Origin: Polynucleobacter sp. AP-Nino-20-G2
GTDB lineage: Bacteria > Pseudomonadota > Gammaproteobacteria > Burkholderiales > Burkholderiaceae
Direction: 5' to 3'
Assembly: GCF_018688235.1 (NCBI RefSeq)
Contig: NZ_CP061313.1
Coordinates: 1,949,599 to 2,013,598, forward strand
DNA: 64,000 bases
Every line of letters starts with the position of its first letter. Positions within the stretch are counted from its first letter, which is position 1. The notes under the pieces are model-generated. The model made no database searches. It was given only the letters and a program-made list of their open reading frames with translations, and was not told where the DNA came from. Positions 36,163 through 43,312 of the stretch are shown here, one piece after another. Both the position numbers and the translations under genes were made by a program.

Positions 36163-36237
36163 AAACTGCCCGAAAGGGTTTTGGCGCTCCTTGATGGCCC
36201 AGGGCAGAATCGACCAGGACAGGGGATGCTAAATCCT
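36163..36237 (-). repeat. tRNA-Phe-derived repeat, copy B
   Basis: Degenerate copy: short hairpin ACTGCCCGAAAGGGTT region, then TTGATGGCCCAGGGCAGAATCGACCAGG in two blocks. It ends one base before the stop codon of the bicarbonate transporter gene. Confidence 0.8.
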
Positions 36238-36238
36238 A

Positions 36239-37195
36239 TTAATAAGTAAGCCCAGCTACATAGGTGTACAGAGGAATTCCCAGAATGATGTTGAAGGGGA
36301 AGGTAATGCCCAATGACATCCCCATATATAAAGCAGGATTTACTTCGGGAAGTGCATGCCTTAATACTGCCGGCACAGCAATGTAAGAAGCGCTTGCAGC
36401 AAGCACCATTAACAGGACTGTATCGCCCAGAGGCAAGCCTAGCAGCTTACATAGTCCCAATGCGATGGATGCGTGGACTAAAGGCGCTCCAATTGCGTAA
36501 AACAAAGTAATTGGCGGCTTACCTTTTAATCCCTCAAAGTTCTTAGCCGCCATCAAGCCCATATCAAGCAAGAAGAAGGCAAGCATCCCCTTGAACAAGT
36601 CTATTGAAAACGGGGCCATTATTTTTTGCCCACTATCGCCACTCACCAAACCAACAACCATTGAGCCCAACAATAGAAGTTGTGCGCCATCAGTAAATGA
36701 TTCGTGAAGAATCTTTGACATGCTCGTGGACTGCTTTGAATTTGTAGCTGATGCTCTCGCCCTATTGGCCAACAAGATCGCCAAAATAATTGCAGGCGAC
36801 TCCATTAAAGCCATTGCGGCAGCCATATGCCCGCCAAAGGCAATGCCATATTGATCAAGCGCTTGGGTTGCGGTGATAAAGGTGACAGCGCTAACCGAGC
36901 CATAAGTCGCAGCAATAGCGGCAGCATCATAATTATTCAGCTTGGTCCTGAGAACTAAATACCCCATCAAAGGAATGATGATTGCCAGAAATACTGCCAA
37001 GCCAAGCCCTAAACCAATCTCAAGAGTAAAGCCTGATTTATGAAGCGCAAAGCCACCCTTCAAGCCCAGCGCCATCAGGAGATACAAAGATAAAAATCTG
37101 GCAATGGGCTGAGGAATTTCTAAATTAGATTTAACAGTGCCAGCAAAAACACCAAAAACAAAAAAGAGAATTGCTGGATCTAAGAAATTACTCAT
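36239..37195 (-). CDS. Sodium-dependent bicarbonate transporter, SbtA family (cassette 2)
   Basis: A 318-residue polytopic membrane protein (about ten hydrophobic segments) of the SbtA/DUF897 family. Typical features are the N-terminal LDPAILFFVFGVFAGTVKS and LYLLMALGLKGGFAL, the central ATYGSVSAVTFITATQALD and MALMESPAIILAI, and ASYIAVPAVLRHALPEVNP near the end. The cyanobacterial prototype imports bicarbonate with sodium. The neighbouring PII-like SbtB partner is absent. A carbonic anhydrase gene lies at 20080. Cassette-borne, bounded by copies B and C, with its stop against copy B. Confidence 0.85.
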   Translation of the reverse strand: MSNFLDPAILFFVFGVFAGTVKSNLEIPQPIARFLSLYLLMALGLKGGFALHKSGFTLEIGLGLGLAVFLAIIIPLMGYLVLRTKLNNYDAAAIAATYGSVSAVTFITATQALDQYGIAFGGHMAAAMALMESPAIILAILLANRARASATNSKQSTSMSKILHESFTDGAQLLLLGSMVVGLVSGDSGQKIMAPFSIDLFKGMLAFFLLDMGLMAAKNFEGLKGKPPITLFYAIGAPLVHASIALGLCKLLGLPLGDTVLLMVLAASASYIAVPAVLRHALPEVNPALYMGMSLGITFPFNIILGIPLYTYVAGLTY

Positions 37196-37258
37196 ATCAA
37201 CATCTTAGGTAGTTTTAGAAAATCTTGCATTAGCCCCACACAGCCTGAGGACTTAATG

Positions 37259-37336
37259 AAAAAACCGCCCGAAGGTGGTTTTGGTGTTTCTTAGTAGCCC
37301 CGGGTGGAATCAAGCAGGCCCAGGATGCCAGTTCCT
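37259..37336 (-). repeat. tRNA-Phe-derived repeat, copy C
   Basis: Hairpin 37259-37282 with one substitution in the left arm (CCGCC instead of CCACC), then a tRNA-like tail with about six differences from the tRNA, ending CAGGATGCCAGTTCCT. Confidence 0.85.
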
Positions 37337-37356
37337 TTTATTTACCGGGGCAACAA

Positions 37357-38142
37357 TTACGGCAAAGGAATGGACAGAATTGCCTTTAATGTAGTTTGAT
37401 CGGCGTTATGACTGATGCCCTTGCCGATGCCAGCCTGAAATGCAATCGGCTTACCGTCAAAGTACATCATGGCGTAAATCACATTATTCATATTGGGATA
37501 GACAATCGGCTGATTAACTTGATTTACATTGGTGTAGAGTTCACCACCCAAAGCCCAATCGGTAGTTACATTACGCGAAACTCTGGTTGCTGTTGCAAAT
37601 ACTGGCCCCTGATGAATCTGCGGTTGTGATAGCGCCTGATCAAAGATGGGGTTAAATGCTACAAGCCATTCATCAATATGTTTGCCAATGATGAATCGCA
37701 CTTCCCCGTTATAACGCGACGGCTCATAAGGATAAGGCGTGTCAGCAACTTCAAAATTTACTCCCGCAAAAAATAGATCGCCTTTTTCTTCTTGATAAGG
37801 CAACCACTTAAGTCTTGCTTTAACACCAGCGTAATTAAACGAATTATTGTTATTAGAGTAACTCAGATAAAACCCCGCCTCTAGATCATGTCCGAGGCCG
37901 TAGGCTAGTTCAGGTGTCACGCGAGTATTGTTATTGTTTACGACCTCATTTGGATAGCCTTGTTGCTGATTTCCTCTAGGTGTTGTGTTCAGATGAAGCT
38001 CAAGACTGTATTCGCCCTTCGCATTAATTTCATCATCGTAAACTTGAATTTCATCTTGTAGATAAGCATAAGTGATTGAAGGGGCTACAAGAGTCAGGCC
38101 ACATAATATTGTGAGCGATGATATGACGTGGTGGATTTTCAT
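37357..38142 (-). CDS. Exported, probably outer-membrane protein of unknown function (cassette 3)
   Basis: A protein of about 261 residues with a signal peptide (SSLTILCGLTLVAPSITYAY) and a mature part of alternating short strands rich in Tyr, Asn and Gly (for example YGLGHDLEAGFYLSYSNNNN and RFIIGKHIDEWLVAFNPIFD), ending in a Pro after a hydrophobic strand. The pattern suits a beta-barrel or transporter-like outer membrane protein. ATG at 38142 is preferred over TTG at 38151. Bounded by copies C and D. Confidence 0.7.
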   Translation of the reverse strand: MKIHHVISSLTILCGLTLVAPSITYAYLQDEIQVYDDEINAKGEYSLELHLNTTPRGNQQQGYPNEVVNNNNTRVTPELAYGLGHDLEAGFYLSYSNNNNSFNYAGVKARLKWLPYQEEKGDLFFAGVNFEVADTPYPYEPSRYNGEVRFIIGKHIDEWLVAFNPIFDQALSQPQIHQGPVFATATRVSRNVTTDWALGGELYTNVNQVNQPIVYPNMNNVIYAMMYFDGKPIAFQAGIGKGISHNADQTTLKAILSIPLP

Positions 38143-38220
38143 TTGAAGCAATCATAAACAAATATCTGCGCCTTTGTATGCCACGCCATTTGTTTTGGTT
38201 AATGAATCGCCTTCGTTGGG

Positions 38221-38305
38221 ACAAATGAAAAAACCACCCGAAGGTGGTTTTAGTGTTTCTTGGTGGCCCAGGGCGCAATCGACCAGGGCCTAGGCTGGCA
38301 ATCCT
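38221..38305 (-). repeat. tRNA-Phe-derived repeat, copy D
   Basis: Well conserved: ACAAATG leader, perfect CCACCCGAAGGTGG hairpin, then a tRNA 3' tail with only about three changes up to GACCAGGGCC. The left end of the adjoining gene's stop codon (38304-38306) lies in the last bases of this copy. Confidence 0.9.
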
Positions 38306-38735
38306 AGCTAGATTGTTTATGCCACCTTTGTCTTTCCTCAGGACTCATGTTCTCCCATTTGGCTTTACGGGCTTTCATTTCCGATTGCTCTTCAGGGGTG
38401 AGCCCGTCAAAGAAAGCCTTTCTCTCTGCTTTCATTTTTTCTTTTTGCTCAGGAGTAATTGATTGCCATTGAGCCTTCATTTTTTCGTGAACCAATTTGC
38501 GATCTTCAGGGCTTAAAGCTTTCATTTGATCGCGCATCTTGTGCCAGTATTCTTTACGCTCTTCTGGGGTTGCCTTAAGTAAGGCAGCATCAGTTTGCTT
38601 CATTTGCTCAAGGCGCTGATCAAATGTTAAGTTGATATTTGCCAACGGATTTGGTGGTTCAGGTATCGCCGCACTAGCCAAAGAAAATACAGACATGCCA
38701 AATAGCAGTCCCACCGCAAATTTCTTAGAACTCAT
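38304..38735 (-). CDS. Periplasmic protein with tandem TPEE-type repeats (cassette 4)
   Basis: A 143-residue exported protein: signal peptide KFAVGLLFGMSVFSLASA, then at least four tandem helical repeats of about 22 residues, each with a (T/S)PE(E/D/Q) cap: ATPEERKEYW, LSPEDRKLVHEKM, ITPEQKEKMKAER, LTPEEQSEMKARK and MSPEERQRW. The pattern resembles DUF3106-like and Spy-type periplasmic proteins. No function is known. Its TAG stop is formed by the end of repeat copy D. Bounded by copies D and E. Confidence 0.75.
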   Translation of the reverse strand: MSSKKFAVGLLFGMSVFSLASAAIPEPPNPLANINLTFDQRLEQMKQTDAALLKATPEERKEYWHKMRDQMKALSPEDRKLVHEKMKAQWQSITPEQKEKMKAERKAFFDGLTPEEQSEMKARKAKWENMSPEERQRWHKQSS

Positions 38736-38797
38736 AACGCCCCCTCTTGTTGGTTATTTTTCATTCTAATCCTAGGCAACGGATCTTCATCCGTCAG

Positions 38798-38886
38798 CAC
38801 AAATGAAAAAACCACCCGAAGGTGGTTTTGGTGATTCTTGGTGGCCCGGGGCGGGATCACTCAGTGCCGAGGATATTCGATCCTCT
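38798..38886 (-). repeat. tRNA-Phe-derived repeat, copy E
   Basis: Conserved hairpin and 3' tail; its far end (GAGGATATTCGATCCTCT) still resembles the anticodon arm of the tRNA. This copy shows best that the whole repeat is a tRNA 3' half. A separate small inverted repeat, ACGGATCTTCATCCGT, precedes it at 38779-38794. Confidence 0.88.
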
Positions 38887-38890
38887 CCAT

Positions 38891-39994
38891 TTAAGACCAA
38901 AACGCCTTCATCATCGGCGCATCTACAATTCCTCTGTCATGGCCGAACTTAAAATACGGCGCAATCCACTTAGGATCAATCAGGTTTTCTACTTTACTGA
39001 TACCAGGAGGAAGTCCAACAACAATGTGTTTTGTTTTTGTTCCGCCAGCCTCTAAATCTTTGATTTCCTGATTAAGGGTATTAGGCAGGGAAGAAATTCG
39101 CAAACCTTGTTTTTGCTCATTAATAGAGCCATCTCCTAACGAAATCACTATGGCGCGTTTCACACCAGCAATCACATCGCTATGAGTGCTAGTTTGGTAG
39201 ATACCGCCATCCATACATAAACGTTCCTTCAAAAACGTTGGCCCCAACTGACCGGGCACCGAAGAGCTCGCGGCGCAAGCAACATCTATGGGGAGATTGT
39301 TTTGACGAGAAACTACTAAGCGCTCTCCCGTAAAGCAATCAATTGCCGTAGTAAATACACCGTCAGAAGGCCAGGTAGTGGTGGTTAGCAACTTTTTAGC
39401 TACCTTGTAATAATTAGCTGCGCCATCAGGATTCAAAGAAGCCATAGCCGCTTTACCAATACGTTGAATTGTGGCGGGAGCGGCATCATGAGCAGTCAGT
39501 TGAGCGTGTTGCGCCCTCAATTGAGAGACATTAAATTGAACTGCCGGCATCGTTTGCGCAAGAAGTTTTGGAAATTCCGCAAATAGATCAATCTCGCTCT
39601 CAAGTCGCCATAAGTGTCCTGCTTTGAGCATCGCGGCACAAAAAGAACCGGCCGATGTGCCGACCATCACATCGGCAATGCTCAGATCAACGCCATTCTT
39701 TTTGAGTGAGGTGAGGTACCCGGCATACCAAGCAATCAATGGGAAGCCACCACCGCCTAGAGCCAGACCTCGCTCCTTATTCTGAGCAAATGGATTCTTA
39801 AACGGGATGGGATGAACTAAGCCATCATTCCAGCCTGCTGTTGACTGAATATCATCTTTGGCAACCAAGGCTGCTACTTCGGCAATAGTCTTTTTAGATG
39901 GACTTGAGCTTTGAGCAAAAGTTTGCGCACTAGAAGCAAGAGCAACACCAACAGCAGAGGTTTTTAAGAAATTACGGCGGGACGATTGAGTCAT
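38891..39994 (-). CDS. Tat-exported patatin-like phospholipase (cassette 5)
   Basis: A 367-residue protein with a twin-arginine signal (SSRRNFLKTSAVGVALASS) followed by a patatin domain. The oxyanion-type GLALGGGGFPLIAWYAGYL, the nucleophile GxSxG motif MVGTSAGSFCAAML, and the Asp of the catalytic dyad in CMDGGIYQ are present. It is predicted to act on lipids in the periplasm or outside the cell; substrate unknown. Its stop lies 4 bp from copy E. Bounded by copies E and F. Confidence 0.85.
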   Translation of the reverse strand: MTQSSRRNFLKTSAVGVALASSAQTFAQSSSPSKKTIAEVAALVAKDDIQSTAGWNDGLVHPIPFKNPFAQNKERGLALGGGGFPLIAWYAGYLTSLKKNGVDLSIADVMVGTSAGSFCAAMLKAGHLWRLESEIDLFAEFPKLLAQTMPAVQFNVSQLRAQHAQLTAHDAAPATIQRIGKAAMASLNPDGAANYYKVAKKLLTTTTWPSDGVFTTAIDCFTGERLVVSRQNNLPIDVACAASSSVPGQLGPTFLKERLCMDGGIYQTSTHSDVIAGVKRAIVISLGDGSINEQKQGLRISSLPNTLNQEIKDLEAGGTKTKHIVVGLPPGISKVENLIDPKWIAPYFKFGHDRGIVDAPMMKAFWS

Positions 39995-40037
39995 ACTGGC
40001 TCCATTGATAGATAACTAATTTATAGCAGATCCCCAA

Positions 40038-40114
40038 ATACCAAAACCACTCAAAGGTGATTTTGGTATTTCTTAATGGTCCGGAGCGCAATCAACTAGG
40101 GCCTAAGATGCCTT
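40038..40114 (-). repeat. tRNA-Phe-derived repeat, copy F
   Basis: Divergent in sequence, but the hairpin is longer than usual (ACCAAAA...TTTTGGT plus an inner stem), so structure is kept while sequence changed. The tRNA-like tail has many substitutions. Confidence 0.75.
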
Positions 40115-40129
40115 ATCCCGCTTTCGAAC

Positions 40130-40146
40130 TGCCGTTTAAAGCGACA
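40130..40146. repeat. Palindromic motif, copy 2
   Basis: TGCCGTTTAAAGCGACA, one base off the consensus, between repeat copy F and the pirin gene stop. Confidence 0.55.
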
Positions 40147-40165
40147 AATTAGGCTGAAAAGGGCT

Positions 40166-40819
40166 TCACGAAGGGGAAGCCACCATCAAGAAATGGCCGT
40201 TGACCACTGCTTCTCTGGCGTAACCAGCGCGCTCGTGATCGCGATCATATATCCAAACCCTCCAGCCAGAAGGCACAGGAATAGTTAAATCGGACTTACT
40301 CCAGCCCTCAACAATCAAAATATCTTGCGCAATCGCGAGTGGGCTACTCAATCCAAATACAGTGCCCACTAAAACACGAACTCTATAATTTTCTGCCTCA
40401 TAAATTGGCGCGTCTTTTGCTTGAAGATGAAAAGTCTGTGCCGATGAATTGCGAAGCTCTTGTGGTAAATCAATAAACATTTGTACTGCATGAATCTTAG
40501 AGCCGTCTTCTGGTGTTTGGGTGTGTTCAACACCACTACCCGCAAGAGTCCAATGCACATCGCCCGCACCAAAGTGATGATTTGTGCCAACGCTATCAGA
40601 GGAGTACATTTGCCCTGTTGTATCTTCAAACAAAATAGCTACAGCGCTGATATGTTTATGGGGGTGCAAAGGAAAGGTTGGCGCTGTCATTACATAGCTA
40701 TCGCATAGCAATACCACTCCTGCACCAGGCTCTTCACGCCATTGCACGCCGGAGAAGCCTGAACCCTCTCCTCTACCAATAGTAGCATCGGGACTGCGAA
40801 GTTGTGTGTTGACTGACAT
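40166..40819 (-). CDS. Pirin-like cupin protein (cassette 6)
   Basis: A 217-residue bicupin of the pirin type. The N-terminal cupin has PLHPHKHISAVAILFEDTTG, the SDSVGTNHHFGAGDVHWTL segment and AGSGVEHTQTPED; histidines in HPHKH and VEH match the pirin metal site. Pirins bind Fe and some have quercetinase activity; function here is unknown. Bounded by copies F and G, with a palindromic motif after its stop. Confidence 0.8.
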   Translation of the reverse strand: MSVNTQLRSPDATIGRGEGSGFSGVQWREEPGAGVVLLCDSYVMTAPTFPLHPHKHISAVAILFEDTTGQMYSSDSVGTNHHFGAGDVHWTLAGSGVEHTQTPEDGSKIHAVQMFIDLPQELRNSSAQTFHLQAKDAPIYEAENYRVRVLVGTVFGLSSPLAIAQDILIVEGWSKSDLTIPVPSGWRVWIYDRDHERAGYAREAVVNGHFLMVASPS

Positions 40820-40875
40820 ATCAATTGCCTGTCTATGAGTATTTGAGAGATTATTTACATACTACTCAGAAAATA

Positions 40876-40954
40876 GAAAAACCACCCGAAGGTGGTTTTG
40901 ATGTTTCTTGGTGGCCAGTAGCGGAATCGACTAGAGCCGAGGATGTCTAACTCT
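40876..40954 (-). repeat. tRNA-Phe-derived repeat, copy G
   Basis: Hairpin identical to the intact locus; tRNA tail differs mainly at the acceptor stem (CAGTAG in place of CCGGGG). It ends GAGGATGTCTAACTCT, and the TAG stop of the next gene (40953-40955) uses its last bases. Confidence 0.88.
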
Positions 40955-41327
40955 AATTATCGGTCTTTAATGCTCCGCCCCCCGTTTGCCTGTTGGCATT
41001 GGTGATTGTGGATGCGGCAGCTACCTTATGTGCCTTTTCCGCTGTTAATACGCTGGCTTGAGTAGCGTCTATTAAAGTACCGTCACCCAATACAAGGGCT
41101 GCCTTGTTGGCAACATTTGCGGCGACTAAAGACAGTCTTGCTAACTCTTCGGCATTGATAGATTCTTTTACGGCATCGCCTGTGGTCTTATCAGCCAGCG
41201 TGGAAATCGCTTGGATGCGCTGATAAATGATCTCGTAGGCTTGCCGTAGGTTAGAAACCTCCCTACTTAACGCCATTATGGTGTCCATTAAACCCTGCTC
41301 GTAAGAGCTTGCCTTCGTGTCAGCCAT
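40953..41327 (-). CDS. Coiled-coil protein of unknown function (cassette 7)
   Basis: A 124-residue soluble protein. The N-terminal half is helical and heptad-like (GLMDTIMALSREVSNLRQAY and following), and the rest is Ala/Thr-rich. No Cys, no signal. AAGGAG is six bases upstream of the ATG at 41327, supporting expression. I recognise no family. Bounded by copies G and H; its stop overlaps copy G. Confidence 0.68.
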   Translation of the reverse strand: MADTKASSYEQGLMDTIMALSREVSNLRQAYEIIYQRIQAISTLADKTTGDAVKESINAEELARLSLVAANVANKAALVLGDGTLIDATQASVLTAEKAHKVAAASTITNANRQTGGGALKTDN

Positions 41328-41426
41328 CACAATCTCCTTGTATGCCTAATTCACTTTACGCCCTTATTGATGAACTAAAAAGGGAAACGCAATGATTAGT
41401 AATTTAGTCGGGATTGCGCACCAAAC

Positions 41427-41504
41427 ATAAACATGCACGAAGGGCGTTTTGGCATTTCTTGATGGCCCACGAGCAGAATCCACTGGCGCCGAGAGTGTCT
41501 AATT
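41427..41504 (-). repeat. tRNA-Phe-derived repeat, copy H
   Basis: The most degenerate internal copy: GCACGAAGGGCGTTTTGGCA hairpin remnant, then TTTCTTGATGGCCCACGAG and GCGCCGAGAGTGTCTAATT. The 166 bp between this copy and the next gene contain no other recognisable feature apart from the AACAGATGGGGTTA string noted in the findings. Confidence 0.72.
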
Positions 41505-41670
41505 ATATCCAAGCATCTCATAGCGATTTACCCTTATACCTATCCATTTGAAGCAGCAACAGATGGGGTTATCGGTATAAACCAGTAGCGATACATCAGC
41601 TAAAGGAAGCACTAGGTATTTAATATGTGCACTTAATCTAATATCCAGCGCCATTTTGGCTGGCTAAGCA

Positions 41671-42120
41671 ATGATAGGGCTGGATGAGCAAATGAAAGAT
41701 CGTATTCATGAATTTCTAGCCAATGGCTATTTGACTGCAACATCAATTATTAAATTTGATTGCTTTAAGTCTTATGAAGAAACTACTACCTATCTTCAAG
41801 GCGTAAACAAAATTCGTTTGGGCTATCTTTATCACTACAGCACCTTAACTTACGACGCAGACTCTGAAATACCCAAGCCTGCCGAGGATGGAAACTATTA
41901 CAACCTTCCAGAGCCACTAAAAGCAATCTGCGGCGATATTTGGAAAACCATTACAGAAATACATGTGGGTGACTTTAAGTTAAGAGCAAAAGTGAAATCA
42001 TTTTTTGAAGAAGACAAGAATCTAGAAATGGATGATTTTTTGTTAACTGTCGGCTTTAAGCCAACCCATCAAAATATGATTTATAGCAATGGAGTTCAAG
42101 TTACAAAACTGTCCTTTTGA
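41671..42120 (+). CDS. Hypothetical protein (cassette 8)
   Basis: A 149-residue acidic, soluble protein with many aromatic residues (for example LGYLYHYSTLTYDAD and GNYYNLPEPLKAICGDIW). No motif is recognised. It reads rightward, opposite to cassettes 1-7. ATG at 41671 is used; an ATG at 41692 is an alternative. Bounded by copies H and I. Confidence 0.62.
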   Translation: MIGLDEQMKDRIHEFLANGYLTATSIIKFDCFKSYEETTTYLQGVNKIRLGYLYHYSTLTYDADSEIPKPAEDGNYYNLPEPLKAICGDIWKTITEIHVGDFKLRAKVKSFFEEDKNLEMDDFLLTVGFKPTHQNMIYSNGVQVTKLSF

Positions 42121-42183
42121 AGGACATTTCTTAATGGGATATGCGAGATTAATGGATTCTAACCCTACCAAGCCTCGATAGAA

Positions 42184-42262
42184 AATAGCCCAACAAGTGG
42201 GCTATTGAAATTCTTGGTGGCCCGGGGCGGAATCGACCAAGGCCGAGGATTTAGATCTGCTC
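42184..42262 (-). repeat. tRNA-Phe-derived repeat, copy I
   Basis: The tRNA 3' tail is identical to the intact tRNA through GCGGAATCGA, but the hairpin has an entirely different sequence, AATAGCCCA / TGGGCTATT, with a perfect nine-base stem in the same position. Confidence 0.88.
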
Positions 42263-42363
42263 ATCGATTTATTCGATATCCTAGTTCACTTAAATTCGTT
42301 GGACTGGTATCTCCATAAGGAACAAGATAGCTTCATCGCAACCAACAACAGATGGAGTTAAAA

Positions 42364-42474
42364 ATGAAAATTCAAAATAGATTGGCAGCAATAGCTGAGG
42401 GCTTGTACTTCATTAATCACATATATGAGCAGGATTTGGCAACAGTCCTTAAGCCTCAAACTCAGCCCAAATAA
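42364..42474 (+). CDS. Candidate small ORF upstream of dps (cassette 9)
   Basis: A 36-codon frame from an ATG with GGAG six bases upstream to TAA at 42472-42474. The peptide (starts MKIQNRLAAIAEGLYFINH) has a helical, amphipathic look and no known family. Support is the good ribosome site and compact placement; there is no conservation evidence. It precedes dps by 146 bp, a stretch without another recognisable feature. Confidence 0.35.
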   Translation: MKIQNRLAAIAEGLYFINHIYEQDLATVLKPQTQPK

Positions 42475-42620
42475 AAGAAAGGGCTGTGGTGTTTGTAGCT
42501 GGATTGGGGGGATGTTGACCGCTGCCTACAGCGCCGCCCTATCTTTTGGTTGCGTAGTGGCGCATGATGAGCGGATGAGTAACTTCACATGAAAATTTTT
42601 ACAAAAAACAGGGGCATAGA

Positions 42621-43097
42621 ATGAGCACAAAAATAGATATTGGCATTAACGAAAAAGATCGAAAAGCCATTGCCAAAGGACTATCAGAGCTTTTGGCTGA
42701 CAGCTATTCCTTATATTTGATGACGCATAACTTTCATTGGAATGTGAAGGGCCCAATGTTTAACACCCTTCATACTATGTTCATGGCTCAATATACGGAG
42801 CAGTGGGCGGCGCTCGATTTAATCGCAGAGCGCATCAGAGCACTCGGGGAGCCAGCGCCTGGCACTTATAAAGAGTTCTCAAAACTGACCTCAATCAAAG
42901 AAGTTGAAGGGGTGCCAATGGCAATAGATATGGTGAGGCATCTTGTTAAGGCTCAAGAAGCTACGGCAAAAACTGCTCGTAAACTTTTTCCCCTTGTTGA
43001 AAAAGCAAGCGATCAACCATCAGCAGATCTTCTGACTCAACGACAAGATATCCATGAGAAAACTGCTTGGATGCTAAGAAGCCTATTAGAGGAGTGA
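42621..43097 (+). CDS. dps: Dps/ferritin-like DNA-protection protein (cassette 9)
   Basis: A 158-residue four-helix Dps protein. The intersubunit ferroxidase ligands are visible in LMTHNFHWNVKGPMF (His) and YTEQWAALDLIAERIRALG (Asp/Glu), and the last helix HEKTAWMLRSLLEE matches the family. Dps dodecamers store iron with hydrogen peroxide and protect DNA. No Lys-rich DNA-binding tail is evident. GGGGCATAG precedes the ATG. Bounded by copies I and J. Confidence 0.92.
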   Translation: MSTKIDIGINEKDRKAIAKGLSELLADSYSLYLMTHNFHWNVKGPMFNTLHTMFMAQYTEQWAALDLIAERIRALGEPAPGTYKEFSKLTSIKEVEGVPMAIDMVRHLVKAQEATAKTARKLFPLVEKASDQPSADLLTQRQDIHEKTAWMLRSLLEE

Positions 43098-43104
43098 ATC
43101 CAAT

Positions 43105-43127
43105 CAATGTCGTTTAAAGCGACATTG
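43105..43127. repeat. Palindromic motif, copy 3
   Basis: Core TGTCGTTTAAAGCGACA extended to perfect 8-bp arms (CAATGTCG / CGACATTG). It lies 7 bp after the dps stop and may double as its terminator hairpin, though no T tract follows. Confidence 0.6.
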
Positions 43128-43130
43128 CTT

Positions 43131-43217
43131 CACAAATGAAAAAACCACCCGAAGGTGGTTTTGATGTTTCTTGGTGGCCCGGGGCGGAATCGACCAGGGC
43201 CCAGGATGTCTGACTCT
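43131..43217 (-). repeat. tRNA-Phe-derived repeat, copy J
   Basis: Identical to the intact tRNA-Phe locus from ACAAATG through the hairpin and tRNA 3' end to GGAATCGA (about 60 bp), then diverges to CCAGGGCCCAGGATGTCTGA. The T loop is one base shorter than in the tRNA and the T stem cannot form, so it is not a working tRNA. Confidence 0.93.
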
Positions 43218-43312
43218 AGCTTCCAAGGGCTTTCCACTAAGGATCTTCGGCGTAGATTCTGCTACTATTTTTTGGCAATATAAATCAATAAAAACACTGG
43301 GGACAAAATCTA

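Noticed and set aside
35537..43217. Copies A-J as functional tRNA genes
   Set aside because: They lack the 5' acceptor strand and D arm, the T loop is one base short where conserved, and the T stem cannot pair.
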